The notes under the pieces were generated by a model, which was not told where the DNA came from, made no database searches, and saw nothing but the letters and a program-made list of their open reading frames with translations. Below are positions 48,136 to 59,576 of a stretch of 64,000 nt of DNA, in pieces. Both the position numbers and the translations under genes were made by a program. Numbering within the stretch: the stretch's first letter is position 1; every line of letters starts with the position of its first letter. The stretch is from Letharia columbiana (taxonomy: Eukaryota > Ascomycota > Lecanoromycetes > Lecanorales > Parmeliaceae), in assembly GCF_014066305.1 (NCBI RefSeq), contig NW_023501076.1:124001-188000 (forward strand), given 5' to 3'.

Positions 48136-50555
48136 TTAGCCTAGGGTTGTGCAGACTGAGGACGATGGGGAGGAGGGGAGGAGGAGGGGGATTGTTGATG
48201 TGCCGGCTACGAAACCATTGGGTCCGAATGATAGCAGGGAGGAGGAGACTGTGATGGTGGGCGCGTTGGCTGTTAGGGTGGTACCTGCGACGACTATGCC
48301 GCTCGGGAGGAGAGTGAGAAGATGGCCGGCAGCAGTGGTGATGATTGCTGGCAGTGCAGGATTGGGTGGGGAGATGGGGATGGTACCGGAGCCTATGTGC
48401 AGGGCTGAGGAACCAAGAGAGACAATGGTGCTGTCGGCTGCGAAGCCAGGGTCTCCGGGTGCGTGGGTGGTGCCGGCGGCGAGATACCGGGATGAGGAGA
48501 GGGTGATGGTTTGGCTGCCGACTGTGGAGTAGGACAGTGGGACTGGAGGTGCGTGGGGGAGGATGTTGTGGATGGTTGATGTGCCGAGGATGAGGTCGCC
48601 GTTGGTGTGGAGGGCGATGTGTGTGCTGGATACGGTCGTCGGAGATGCGCCAGCGCTGACGGGTTGACCATCGACCATGACTACGCTGGGCCGAGACGGG
48701 GCGATTTGAATGCTGTGGCCTGCAACCGTGGTGACAAAGAGCGCTTGTGCCGGGGCTGGAGAATCAAAGGGAAGAACGTTGTGAACCGCAGAAGTACCCA
48801 GAGCGAGGTCACCATTGGTGTGAAGAGCGATTTGTGTACTCGAAACAGTTGTTGTATCGTGTCCGGCTGTGATGGACTGACCATCGACGAGGACCACACC
48901 TACAATAGATTGAGATGCAGGTACTTGGATGCTATGGCCAGCGATAGTGGTTACGGAGGGTGCTAGTGCCGGAGCAGGCTCAGCAGGTTGCGAGTCCATG
49001 TTTTGAGATTCACTTTCGTCTGCAGGGTCACTCTTGGGGTTTTGAGGCACAATGGATGAATCGCTGTTGAATGAATCCTTCGCAGACGCTGGGTCGTTCG
49101 CAGGCTTTGGCTTCACATTTGCAGGGTCACTGTCCGTATTCAGATCACCGCTAGCTGAGTCCTTGGCAGGCGCAGGAGTCGCAGCGGCAGGATCAATGTT
49201 GGCTTGTGGATCGTTGGCGGCTGAATCCTTCGCAGGCGCTGGGTCGTTCGAACTGCCACTTGGTGGATCACCTTCTGGTGAGCTGACCGGCGCAGGTATA
49301 CTTGGCGCGGGCGTCGGCGTAGGGGTAGGCTTCGCAGCTTGGGATGCTGGAGCAGCAACAGCAGCAGCCGCTGGAGCGCCCGAATTTGGCATTGGGGCTG
49401 GTGGCGCAGGACCTAAAGCCTTCCCCGGAACCAGAGCCCGGGGAGGGTCATACATCGCAATCTGTTGATCAGACCTCGCCCAAGCCGGATCCACCAGTCC
49501 TAGCGCCGGCGAATCTTGGAGGAGCGGGTAGCAATGTTTGAGGGTGTACATCCAGTTCTGCCACACTTCGTTGCCATCAGACCAGCTGGGGTTATGGAAA
49601 GGGAGGCCAGTGCAGTTCGATATCAAGGTTGCATAGTTGATAGTATTCCACTTCTGGCCGATAGCGGAGACGCCGGTGGTGCCACTGAGGGCGAAATAGT
49701 ATTCCATGGAATGAAGGTCGGAAGTCGCATACGAAAGAGTTGTGGTGCCATAAGTATTACCAATAGTACTTACTTGTACAGTCAACTGTGGCGGAAATGT
49801 TAGTATAGACGACGTAGACGGAAGGAGAGGTGCTAAGGATGGTTGTCAGCTCGTCCCAAAGGAGGGGGTCCTACCACACTCACTAGATAAACCCATCGGG
49901 CCCGACAACAGTAGATACCCCTGGGACTGGGGCAGGGGTTGGCCAATAGAGCATCAGCGCATTTGCAACCTGCGCTGCGCAGGAAGTAACATCGCAGCAT
50001 GGCGTAGTGTACACGGGCCACCATTGTCTTTCAGTCAGGCCAGTAGCATAAAAGCTAGTATAATTTTCTTTCTCAACAGACAGACAAAAACTTTTAGTGG
50101 GAGGATCGAGACCGTAGAGCTGGCCTAAATTTCTTGCAAAGGATTCTTGAAGGTCATCCGCGACAGCGGTTTGTTCTGATGGCGTGTGGTAAATGTGAAT
50201 ACACCAGTACTCTTCGAATGGCATTGGAATGGTGGCATTGGCAAGCTCTGCTGCTGAGTCTGCAAAGCGTCAATTCGCCTGTGGATGAAGTGGGTACTTG
50301 AATTTCACATTTAGTACAATATTCAAAGTCCTTTGGGTCATAAAGACTAGATGCATTTTCGTTACTCCTTTTTGGGGAAACTTGACTCGATTTGGAGCTA
50401 TTCAACATATGCTGAACGTTGCCGTTTAAGGAAACCTGATTTGGTTTGGAGGCATTGAACGAATGCCGTGAGTCTCCACTCAGAGAACTCTGATTAGTAA
50501 AGAATGCTGCATTCACTGTAGCTACGTAAAGCATAAAATACGCAACGATTTCCAT
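48136..50555 (-). CDS. Repeat-bearing secreted protein, C-terminally truncated
   Basis: Likely exons are 50555-50309, 50259-49884, 49832 to about 49774-49760, and about 49710 to 48136. The exon 3/4 junction is unresolved: donors at 49773 (GTAAGT) or just after it, and an acceptor near the GCCCTCAG before GTTGVSAIGQ, are both possible. The N-terminus MEIVAYFMLYVATVNAAFF is a signal peptide. The globular part contains YTSPSVYVVYTNISATV, LVDPAWARSDQQIAMYDPPR and several sequons, a pattern common in fungal secreted or GPI-type proteins. A Pro/Ala/Ser/Asp-rich stalk follows, then three to four copies of a ~60-residue repeat: AGHSIQ..., VDGQ..., ALHTNGDL.LGTS. The stop TAA at 48138-48136 falls inside the pattern; the same frame continues into another repeat copy. 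Function is unknown; a cell-wall or surface role is inferred. Confidence 0.65.
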
Positions 50556-51475
50556 ATCACGGAAGCCAAACTCCTAGATCACGAACCGCACGTGAAAAGG
50601 ACAGGACTCGAAAATGTCGAGAGAATGCCATGCTGGATGTGACTCCATATATAAGAAGGTAAGGAGATGAGAAGTACTAGCGGTGCTAGCTGTGACTTGC
50701 CTCAAAGGATTGTATACTACAGGTGACCAATGGGAGAAAAGTGCGGTTGCTCCCTGGGTCTGATTGGCCAGTGACGGTCTCGGAATCTTTCAGCCCCAAT
50801 ATGCAGGCCACAATGCAACGCTTTTCGGTTTCCCCGGAAAGGAAAAACGCACTATGTTGAATAGTATGGTCTTGAAGCCAATTGAGGCTGCTTGATTCAG
50901 ATAACAATTGCGGCGCGAAAGAACGAACGAGGCGAAGAACTCCCTGAAACAAGCCATTGCAAGGGCCGTGGGGCCTTGTCGGTCTTGGCAGGGCAGTGAG
51001 GCAGCTGCAAGTTAGGAATGTCAAGTCTGCAATTTGTATCACTGTTCTTGCAACGCAAAAGGTGAAACCGGGTTCAACAGCAGACTGCGAGAAGGGTAAA
51101 CAACGTCAAAATGACAAGTCCAGAATGGCACCGCAAGGAATTATGGGGACGTCGCCAAGCGCAGCGCTATAAATGAGCAGCTAGCACTTCACTCCTTTGC
51201 TCGTACTCGGACTTCTTCTCAGTCCCTTCCAACAGCATCGACTTTGAATCAGAACTCCGGACAGACTTCAAACATCAGAATGAAGGCAGGGCATAGTTTG
51301 TGGAAGAGAAAAGAGAAAAGAGAGAACAGAGAAGAGGAAAGAAGGACGTGAGGTGAAGATGGAAAGTCAAACCCTAGGGCGCTAGAAGGAATAACGATCA
51401 TGGACGTCATTTCCATCCACGAGTTGCATCATCCTCAAAGCTTTACTTACTAGAACCACTTCTCTCTTATTAACA
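50556..51475. other. Divergent intergenic region
   Basis: About 920 bp between the starts of the secreted repeat protein (-) and the cupin protein (+). Only short frames are open. A purine-rich AGAGAAAAGAGAG tract near 51300-51350 precedes the cupin gene. Confidence 0.55.
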
Positions 51476-52224
51476 ATGCTAAAGACTGCTATTCCTCGAG
51501 CCATCTTTAGACTGTCTTTCAAACAACTCGCCTCAGTCCCAGCAAGCAAAGCCTTCTCACAGTCAGCCATCCACTCCGCCAAAGACTCCAAGATGCCTTC
51601 AGGACCCCCTAAACACGAGATGGCCTACTTCCCTGAAATGACCTCGGCTCTGCCGTCCAAGTCGGGCGAGTTCCGGAGAGTGCTGTGGACAGGGTTGTAC
51701 TCGCAGGTCGTGCTCATGACTGTGCCTGTGGACGGGGAGATTGGAGACGAGGTGGGTTCTTGCCTCTTCATTGCTCGCTTCAATTGCCCCAGTGTTGCAG
51801 TACAGACACTGAATGCTATCTCTACTAGGTTCACACCGTCGACCAAGCCTTGACCTTCACCTCTGGTATTGGCAAAGCCACAATAGCTGGCAAGGACCAG
51901 GATGTCAAAGCTGGAGACCTCATGGTGGTACCGGCTGGCACCCAGCACCAATTCGTCAATACTGGCCCTACTCCACTGGTATCAATCTTCCTTCCTATGC
52001 ACATCTTTTTTCGACAAAAAAATTACACAAACTGACAGCACCACCCCCAGATTCTCTACACAATCTATTCTCCCGCCGAACATAACCCCCAATCCGTTCA
52101 CCATACCAAAGAAGAGGGCGATGAGGAAGAGGAGAGCGGAAAAGACGAGGCACCAGATTGGAGTAGGAAACCAAAAGCCGAGAACGAGGAGAATGGTCTA
52201 GTCAATACAAGTGGAAAGTATTGA
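51476..52224 (+). CDS. Cupin-domain protein with a mitochondrial-type presequence
   Basis: Exons 51476-51751, 51829-51978 and 52051-52224 give 199 residues. The N-terminal ~39 residues are basic, rich in Ser/Ala and free of acids until Asp37 (MLKTAIPRAIFRLSFKQLAS...), a typical mitochondrial presequence; Met40 could start a cytosolic form. The single cupin-2 barrel spans about residues 60-155. Motif 1 covers GEIGDEVHTVDQALTFTSG and motif 2 covers AGDLMVVPAGTQHQFVNTGP, with His and Glu positions able to hold a metal. TPLILYTIYSPAEHNPQSVH closes the barrel; the acidic/basic tail EEGDEEEESGKDE is disordered. Introns are 77 and 72 nt with GTGGGT and GTATCA donors. Such proteins resemble bacterial RemF-like cupins; the substrate is unknown. 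The assignment to the cupin fold is firm. Confidence 0.9.
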
Positions 52225-52385
52225 ATCTATAAATATACTGCATGTATCAAAATCGCGTTGCCCAACCCCCTCATCTGTCTTACCTTGGCCAAACGACCGT
52301 TGCACTGAGTGAACTCAATCATATCAGAAGGTGCCGAATAGCCTCTGGTGCACAGTGGTACCCGTTTGTTCTCCAAGGTACAAAG

Positions 52386-52549
52386 GTCAAGCCCTAGTGA
52401 CAGCTTGACATCAATGAAAGTAAGTGCCAATGTGTTTGATTCTATGCAGCAGTCAAGCCGCGCTGCGGCTTGACCTCGATTAAGATAGGACACATACTCA
52501 TTTCCTTTCACCAGCATAATCATGCAGTCAAGCCGCAGCGCGGCTTGAC
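52386..52549. repeat. Three hairpin repeats in tandem
   Basis: Two perfect palindromes lie 75 bp apart. 52452-52474 has stem GTCAAGCCGC, loop GCT and the inverse stem. 52527-52549 has the same stem with loop AGC, so each copy is the reverse complement of the other. A third, decayed copy (GTCAAGC ... GCTTGAC) is at 52386-52409. The DNA between and after them is also duplicated (AGGACACA, TCATTTCCTTTCA), so the ~75-bp unit is a tandem duplication. The minus strand reads open across them, giving a KGNDCVSYIHRGQAALRLDC type of repeated peptide, but no start or domain supports a gene. Confidence 0.85.
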
Positions 52550-52700
52550 CTCTATGAATATAGGACACACAATCATTTCCTTTCAACATCACGATCAAAA
52601 AACCCCAGTACACCTTCTCAACCCTCTCTTTCCCAACCATCCAACATTGCAATTCCTTTCCAACCCACACCTACATCCTCACCCTCACCAACCAACCATA

Positions 52701-53225
52701 ATGGCATTTACAAGACTCCGTCGCTTCTTGCGTCGCGTTTTCCGACGCCGCCCTGCAGCAACACCACCCGCTCCAGCTCCAGCACCAGCGGACCAAGCAT
52801 CCATCGCCTCCTCCCGTTCAGCCCCGGCACCCACGGTCCTCCCCCTTCCTCCTCCCATCTTTCCCTAACCAGCTGATACCCACACAGGACGAAGACTTCG
52901 AGCGGATGAGACAAGCCGCTCTGGTGGCTCAGGATAAACGGCCCCAAGAGGTCCCCTTCATCTTCGTGGATGGTGATGAGGAGGGTATGTAGCCAGCCCT
53001 CCCCTCCCCTCCTCCCTTTCTCCATTCCTCCCTTTTCCTTTCATGGTACTAGATAAAACAAGGCGCGGTGGTGCTGACTTTACGACCGCAGACGCAGACG
53101 CCAGGACGGGCGCTGAGGAAGCGGGGGCGGGTGCAGGGGGGGGAGTGGAGCGTGTTGGTGATGGTGATGGTGATGGTGGTAGTAAGGAGCCTTTCGTTCC
53201 GTCTGATGAGAGGAGGGCGGGCTAA
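52701..53225 (+). CDS. Small basic/Pro-rich then acidic hypothetical protein
   Basis: Exons 52701-52835, 52888-52984 and 53053-53225 give 134 residues in a continuous frame. The N-terminus is very basic (MAFTRLRRFLRRVFRRRPAA), followed by a Pro/Ala linker. The middle exon encodes DEDFERMRQAALVAQDKRPQ and VPFIFVDGDEE, the only part that looks folded. The last exon is Gly/Asp-rich low complexity (GDGDGDGGSKEPFVPSDER). Intron 2 has a good donor (GTATGT) and a TAG acceptor. Intron 1 has a non-consensus GTCCTC donor but a CTAAC branch and CACAG acceptor, so the first junction is uncertain. No family is recognised. Open sequence after 53225 (VTTIDDEEQEQEEEEE...) could be one more exon. Confidence 0.45.
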
Positions 53226-53668
53226 GCTGTGTTTGTTGTAGGTGTTACTACCATCGACGACGAGGAACAGGAGCAAGAGGAGGAGGAGGAGGGGGAACAG
53301 CTTAGAGGGGAGGGGGATCGAGGGATGCAGTAGGGAAGGCGGCATGTGCTATGAGTTATGGATCATGACGTGATGGGGTTGTCGTTTTTTCCCTTCATGC
53401 ATGGCGAGGTTGTGTGATGGTTTCGTGTCATCGGATCATCGGTTATGATGGTCTGGCGCCGCTACGGAGCCGTGTTCGATACCATTGAAATTACTATGTG
53501 AGATTCTGTTTTGACTGGGGCCGTCTGATTCTGCGATTGAGGTCCTGGGACGGGTAGAGTGTTTGGAAATTGTGCACAGTAATGGGGAAGGTAGAAGTAC
53601 TCTTACACTTCTCCATCACCATCTTCCTTCCCCCTCTAATAGTTGTGCACGTCATTGGCAAAATTCCC
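53226..53668. other. Intergenic, convergent 3' ends
   Basis: About 440 bp between the hypothetical gene (+) and the MRS6 gene (-). It includes a short acidic-coding stretch (53243-53331) that may be an extra exon of the former, and nothing else recognisable. Confidence 0.5.
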
Positions 53669-55666
53669 TTACATCTCCCCATCGCCATCCTCAACTCCTT
53701 CCTCCCCCATCCCCTCCCTCTCCCCAAAGACCATAAACCCTTCATCCTCACCTACAATCCTCCGCCACGCAGCCCTTACATGCTTCAACACATCATCCTC
53801 CAGTACCAGTCCCGGGTCCACATTTGGAAGCTTCAGAACATGCGGGTTAGAAATCTTGGCACACTTGACGTTGGTGTCGTAGTCATCAAGTGTTGCGGGA
53901 GGGGTGTGCTTTTGGTCGTAGTGGAGGTGCCACAGGACTTGAGGCTGGGGGAATGCGTCGATACTGGCAACGAACTTGTCAACGGCGCTCTGCAGGAGGG
54001 AGTGGGCAACGGTGTGAGAAACAGGGTGGGTGGTGTGGGCGTAGATGACACCTAAACGCATGGAGCTTTAAATTAGCCGGGTGCTTTGCTGAATGTGTCA
54101 CAAGAAGAAACAGGGAGAGAAATTGGTGGATCAGACTGTCAGAGGTATGGTATCTTCAATGGATTTGCAGACAATGTAGATAAGTATTCATAAGTATTGG
54201 TCATCATGCAAGGGAGCTTCTTAACTAGAAATATAGAACCAGACCTACATTGGCCGGCTGGACACTCCCCTGTGTCGCTTGAATGAATCACCAAATAGAC
54301 TGGTGGAGGATCGTCCCTGAGTATTTGAGGCTTCTCACTGTCATGTTCAAGCTCAAGACTTCCGGTAGGAAAGACGACGACAGCGCCAGCAGGCGGAGGC
54401 GCGCCCTCGGCGGGAGGGGGGAAAAGCTGCGAGAGCGGCGAAGATACGATGGTGATGCTCCGAGAGACGTAGTCCGGAAATGCTTCTTCGCCCCTGACTG
54501 CTTCGAGTTTTGACGGCAGGTCCCAATCGGAGCCGACGATCCAGTGAGTCTTGATCTCCTCGCCTCCTTCAAGACGGACGGTGGATACTTGCGTGATATC
54601 ATCCAGCCGGGTGCCCTCTCTCCCTAGGGCCTGCTGATCTGGGTTTTCGTGCGTCTCGAAGCCCTTCTTGAGTACATAGACCCCACCGCCGACTGCACCG
54701 GCCCTGCAAGCCACCTGCGCGATCTCTGCAAGCCCACCCCATTTGGGTATCACCGAGCCGAACCCTGGACCAAACATGCCCACCGAGGTGAGGTGGCGGT
54801 GGATGCGTGGAAGGGCGTAGGATGTAAGGGTTTTGGCAGGAGGTTGTGGAGACATCGTCAAGGCGAGTAGAGGAGCTTGCAGTTGCCGTGGGATGCCGAG
54901 ATGGGATTCTAGGAAATCTGGAAATGGTTTTGAGCCCCATAATTCCAGTATAGAGGTGTGTGCTTCCGTATCTGCAGCGAGCTTGAGGAACTTCATAAGC
55001 GAACGGGTGGACCGCAGATCAATGCTCTTGTCCGCAAAGACATCCTCGCGCCCGCCTGGTATCCTTTTCAGGCGCACTGTGGAAGATATGGCTTCTAATT
55101 CTTCAGCATCTTTTTTCTGTGCGTCTTCGCGAACATTTTCATGCTCGTATATCCACCAGCTCCCAACAGCGAGAAATTCAAGTTGGCGATAGACCTTCGA
55201 GGACACGAGGGCAGGAAGGAGGTTTGAGCGAGTATAGATCAACTGTGGCGATAGCGAGAGACTGTATGCTCGGGAAAAGCCCAGCTTCGCAGAGCTATTG
55301 CCCCCTGGCTCCGGCTTTCTCTCTCCCGCCAAATTTCTAATCGCAGCATACCTGAAGGGCGAACCTGCTTGAGCTTGAGCAACAGCCTAGACAGACATGC
55401 AAGGGTCCTACCCTCGTCAGCTGTATCAATCCATGATTCTACCTCTTGTAAGCTCAGAGCAGCCTCCGCACCTCCGTAGTAGTCATTTTTGTCAATGTGG
55501 AGCACTTGCTTGCCGGACCGGGATAAAGCCCTTCACGACCTGGGTCAGTCAGACAAATCGTTCTTTCTGCACCCCAACGTCTGGATGCTTACAATGCTAA
55601 AAGAGATTGTGGTAGTCCAGTACCAGAAAGAACCACATCCCAGATTGTATCAGAGAGCGACTCCAT
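53669..55666 (-). CDS. MRS6: Rab escort protein (Rab geranylgeranyltransferase component A)
   Basis: Exons 55666-55593, 55530-55443, 55386-54249 and 54051-53669 give 560 residues. REP binds newly made Rab/Ypt GTPases, presents them to the geranylgeranyltransferase and delivers them to membranes, so it is essential for vesicle traffic. The FAD-like fold of the GDI/REP superfamily begins MESLSDTIWDVVLSGTGLPQ, then SGKQVLHIDKNDYYGG and AEAALSLQE. Further on are PFRYAAIRN, AKLGFSRAYSLSLSPQLIYT, FLKLAADTEAH (REP insert region) and LTSVGMFGPGFGSVIPKWGG, with CVIYAHTTHP in the last exon. Intron 2 was placed at 55442-55387 (donor GTAGAA, branch GCTGAC, acceptor CTAG); reading through instead gives an open but wrong frame (VESWIDTADEG...). 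The last intron is 197 nt, longer than its neighbours, and a small exon could be hidden there. The gene appears intact. Confidence 0.9.
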
Positions 55667-56182
55667 AGCGTTCCCATACTCAAGTGCCTGGAGGAGAGAG
55701 AGTTACCTATCGCCTGCTGCTTAGCTAGCTCGCTCGCTAAAGCGGCCTTGCCAAGATGCCAAGACGCTAATCGCCAGCCACACCAGATTTCTGAACATCG
55801 ACTTCTCGAAACCTTTACACCACAGCCACAAGCAGGTCGCGCGTCTTATAGCGACACTGAAGCCGCTCTGGGTCTTCGTTGATCTCCAGCATATGGCTGT
55901 GGAAGACCAAAAGCCTTCCTGTATCTGCTGCTCTGGATCCTACATGAAAGAAGCGGTTCGTTTTGTGACGGTACATCTATTGGGACGCCATGCCGCTAAT
56001 CACCCTGCGGTCTCCGATTCTTGAAGATTTCAAGCAGCATTGAGTACACTGCTTCGTCACACACACTCTCTCGCTGATGTTGCAGTTTTTTTTCGATACT
56101 TTTCGAGCTATGGGGCAAAGCTGCGCTCTGACGTCTGAGCGACTTCTATCTAAGTATTTAATCAACGAAAATCACACAGAAT
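55667..56182. other. Intergenic, MRS6 promoter side
   Basis: About 515 bp upstream of MRS6 and downstream of the minus-strand secreted protein gene. Short frames only. It contains AGCTAGCTCGCTCGCTAAAG near 55724-55742, a small palindromic patch of unknown meaning. Confidence 0.5.
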
Positions 56183-56755
56183 TCAAGCTATGCCGCTCAC
56201 ATTCTCCGCTTCTTCCAATGTCCTCATCAACATCGCTCCATCGGTCCCATTCAAACTACGCAACGTCCCATTCAGCAGGTCCAAAGCCCTGCCTGCCTTC
56301 CCCTCCACCCCCTTCTTCCTCAGCCAAAGCCGCACGACTTCCCTCGGTCCCACAACGTCCGACCCAATTGTCTCCTCCGCTCCTGCCTCCCCAACCAAGC
56401 AAGTCTGCACAATATCCCTCCCTATGAACACCACATCCCCCGTCGGAAAAACATCCTCCACGTACTCTACTTCGCTCCCCCCCTCCACGTCAACAACGAA
56501 CTCGCACTCATTCCCAGCGCCGTGGGAGAAATATGCGGGCAACTGCTGGCCTGCGGTTCGAGGCGGGTGCCGGCTCCAGGTCAGAGGCATGTTGCGTTGC
56601 AAGCGGGCGACGGCCTCGATGAATTGGAGGAGTTTGTCGCAGTCGGCGATGGTAGGAAGGGAAGTGGGAGGCGGTGAAGGGCGGACGCAGTCTGGAGTGC
56701 GGATGGTCGAGGCGAAGGGGGCGAGAAGCAGGATGTGGAGAGCGTGTGGACGCAT
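56183..56755 (-). CDS. Secreted protein of unknown function
   Basis: Single exon, 190 residues, ATG at 56755. The N-terminus MRPHALHILLLAPFASTIRT is a probable signal peptide, though with His and Arg near the start. The mature part has CDKLLQFIEAVARLQRNMPL, then TWSRHPPRTAGQQLPAYFSH and NECEFVVDVEGG, a spacing seen in a group of small secreted ascomycete proteins with two or more conserved Cys (positions near 23, 39, 84, 118). N-glycosylation sequons occur near the C-terminus (NGT twice, NVS). No catalytic motif is visible and no named family is recognised. It ends 515 bp from MRS6 and is transcribed in the same direction. Confidence 0.65.
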   Translation of the reverse strand: MRPHALHILLLAPFASTIRTPDCVRPSPPPTSLPTIADCDKLLQFIEAVARLQRNMPLTWSRHPPRTAGQQLPAYFSHGAGNECEFVVDVEGGSEVEYVEDVFPTGDVVFIGRDIVQTCLVGEAGAEETIGSDVVGPREVVRLWLRKKGVEGKAGRALDLLNGTLRSLNGTDGAMLMRTLEEAENVSGIA

Positions 56756-59576
56756 TGCTGGCGAGCTGAGGGATTAAAAAAACGGTGGGGGGGGTTCCTG
56801 CACCAGCATTTGGAGGCCAAGCCGAGTTCGAAGAATCACAGCTGACGCGTGTTCCATTCTCAAATCTAGCAGTGCGAATGCTTAAGACTTGCAAAAGCAG
56901 TCATGGCCACTTGATGATCTGCGTGCTTTCGGTGTTTTAGATCTCTCGATCGGACGTATCGTCTCCCACGATAATCCCCTTACGCTATCGGTACCCAAGC
57001 GATGAAATCCCGCACTCGAAAGTTCCCGCCACGCCATCCTTTGGTCCGGCAAAGCCATAACCCATTGGTAGCCTTTGGCGCGCTTGTATCAACTACGTCT
57101 GCACTGTTCGAAACCATTTCCCCCTTTTCTCTCTCCCTGCGTGCTGCGCGGCATGTAGACTTCAACGCCCGAACATGAACGAAAATCAGGCGAGACCCTT
57201 TGTTCCTGCACGTGATGTGCTCCTGGCGCATTGCAGTCGGGAGAGAGCAGACAGTGTGCGAAGCGTCATCCTGACTGTTTGATGGCTCCAACTACGACGG
57301 GAGGCATTTTTCACCACATCAGCCAGGACCAGGCGGGCAAAAAGGAAAGCAGGAAATCTGTCAAGCGGTGCTTTTGTGTAGGGAGGGAGGGAGGGAGGGG
57401 AGGGACTTATGGATGATTGTTTTGGCCGAAGCCGTTGTTGTCGAGTGCCGTTGGGTGAGGAGAGAAGATGGAGGAGGGCGAAGTCAAGGCATGGGTCCAT
57501 TAATTTGTGCGTCGCCATGATGGGCGGAGCGGAGGGGGTTTTTTTTGGGGGTTTTTCTTGATGAGTCGACCAGACATGATGATGTCTCAATGCTGTGACG
57601 AAGGTTTTTTTTTCCCCGACCGAGTATTCTGCGGCTGTGTCTGAGGATTTTAGAGACAACGTTCGGAAGAACGTCGTCAACCCCAGGTTGTCTTTTTGGT
57701 GATATGTGAATGAAGGAGCACCGCTTGATAAGACCTCCTTTCTTGCGATGGGAATCCAGAGCCAAGTCGGTTCGTTGATATGCTAATTCCTACCTATTTG
57801 ATATCAACCCCGAAAGGTGAATGCGTGACACTCACTCTCGTGGCTCGTATTTGAGCAGTTTTCGCGTCTACGCCCTCCGTGCTCACCCCCCACGCTCCAT
57901 CCCTACCTACACCACCCGATCTTCCAAACCTCCCACTCCCGCTCTCTCCCCTCACAAAAAAAAAAACAGGAAATCACAACCCCAGCCCTCCCTTCCACCC
58001 ACACTCCAACCCCCCCACCCCCCATCTCCCCGCCACGTCCAGCTCGCATCCAAGCAAGATCCCACCCACGACATATTCAATACCACCACGTCCTTCCTTC
58101 CAACCCGCAAGTGCCGCTTCCACACTCACAACCACGCGGAGGACTGGACACGCACTCCTAGGGACCTATGCAAGAACGGGTGACCAACAACGGCAGGCAG
58201 GACCAGCGCTCTCGATACCCTTGCCAGCCGGCCATTCATCATGCGCCCGGGCGGTAACGTCGCATACTCTGGTGCTGGTTGTTGAGATCGTCGCGGTGCG
58301 GTGCTTTGCATCTCGGTCCTTCTCTGTGTAGGTACTTGAGAAGGTAGGGTTGGAGAAGATTGATGGGATAGGACGGGAGGATGTCGGTCGGGACGTTTGA
58401 GCACTTTTAGGTGAGGTGGTCTGTCATTGAGTGAAGCACTCCGCAACTCCGCTCGGTCCTTCGGATCCTAGCTATAGATTCGCCACGAGGCGCCCTCTCT
58501 CTCTCTCTCTCTCCTTTTTTTTCCCGCGTGTGAGCATCCGAGCAAAAGACGGACTCACTCACTGTAAGTAAGGAAGGAAGGATGATCGCGGCCAAAGCAA
58601 AGGCCCGCCTCGAGATTCGGAAATGCTGCGACGGGGAAGGAGATAGCAGGTAAGTTGGTTTGGTTCAAATTGCGTTGGTGGTGTGGTGTATACTGGGGCT
58701 CAGGCGAGGGCGGCGTTAGCGAGTGAGTGAGTGAGATGACTATTTTGGCGACTTTTTCCTTCTGAGCTTAGATCGTGGAGGATTCGCACGTTGGCATTTT
58801 GGTGTCCGAGATCGATTTATGAATAAAGCATCTATTCACTTCACTTCACCTCCCAGCTAGCTCGCCGACGAGACTCTTCCTGCTACCCTCTATGCAATCG
58901 AAATGGCGATTTTGAAGAAGAATTCAATCTATCTGTCAAGAACAGAGGACGGAAAAAGACTATACCTACAACATTGTCCATGTTTCCGAGACTGAACCCT
59001 CAGCAAGGGAGTCGCGCTGACGGGGTTGATTTGGGAAAGCCGGGAAGGGTTCAGTCAGTGAGTGAGTAGACGTGGGGATGAGACCATGAGCGAGCGGAAA
59101 GAGAATGTGCAAATCCTGATCGACGATGGACAATGTTTGCGAAAGCCTAGGTGGAAGAGAGTACGATAGCCTCCCGATAGAATTCTTGCGCTGAGCTAGA
59201 TGGAATTGGGAGGAAGGAATGAATGGTCGTTTGGAGGTATATTGCCACGAAGCACTCCAGTCCAACTTCCACCTGCTCAAGCTACCACGTGCTCAATAGA
59301 GCGGAATGATTTTCAAAGGAGCATGTTAGCACGGCAAGGTGGTAAGGAGCCTTGAGGTATCAACGAGAGTAGTGATTAATGGAGCTATATGCCGAAATGA
59401 TCATGCTCAGAAGTAGATGAGGGGGAAAGAATGCAGCTCGACACAGCAAGCAGGTGGTCTATGAACCAACCTGGGGTATGAGCCGTCAGGTTTCAGAACA
59501 CCTCCGATATATGCCCCAACCAAGCACTCCACGCTAAACTCATAAGCCAAAGCGTTAGGTTCAATTAAGCCTCGCA
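56756..59576. other. Intergenic, no supported gene
   Basis: About 2.8 kb. Overlapping open frames at 57186-57765 (-), 57821-58446 (both strands) and 58966-59280 (-) are Pro/Ser/His- or Arg-rich and mirror each other, so they reflect CT-biased sequence. A CT-dinucleotide run lies at about 58495-58511 and a poly-A/C patch at 57955-57967. The 3' end of the ferric reductase borders the right side. Confidence 0.45.

Noticed and set aside
55239..55505. Minus-strand frame continuing from ALSLQE into VESWIDTADEG
   Set aside because: It is intron 2 of MRS6 read through; splicing from 55443 to 55386 restores the conserved PFRYAAIRN segment.
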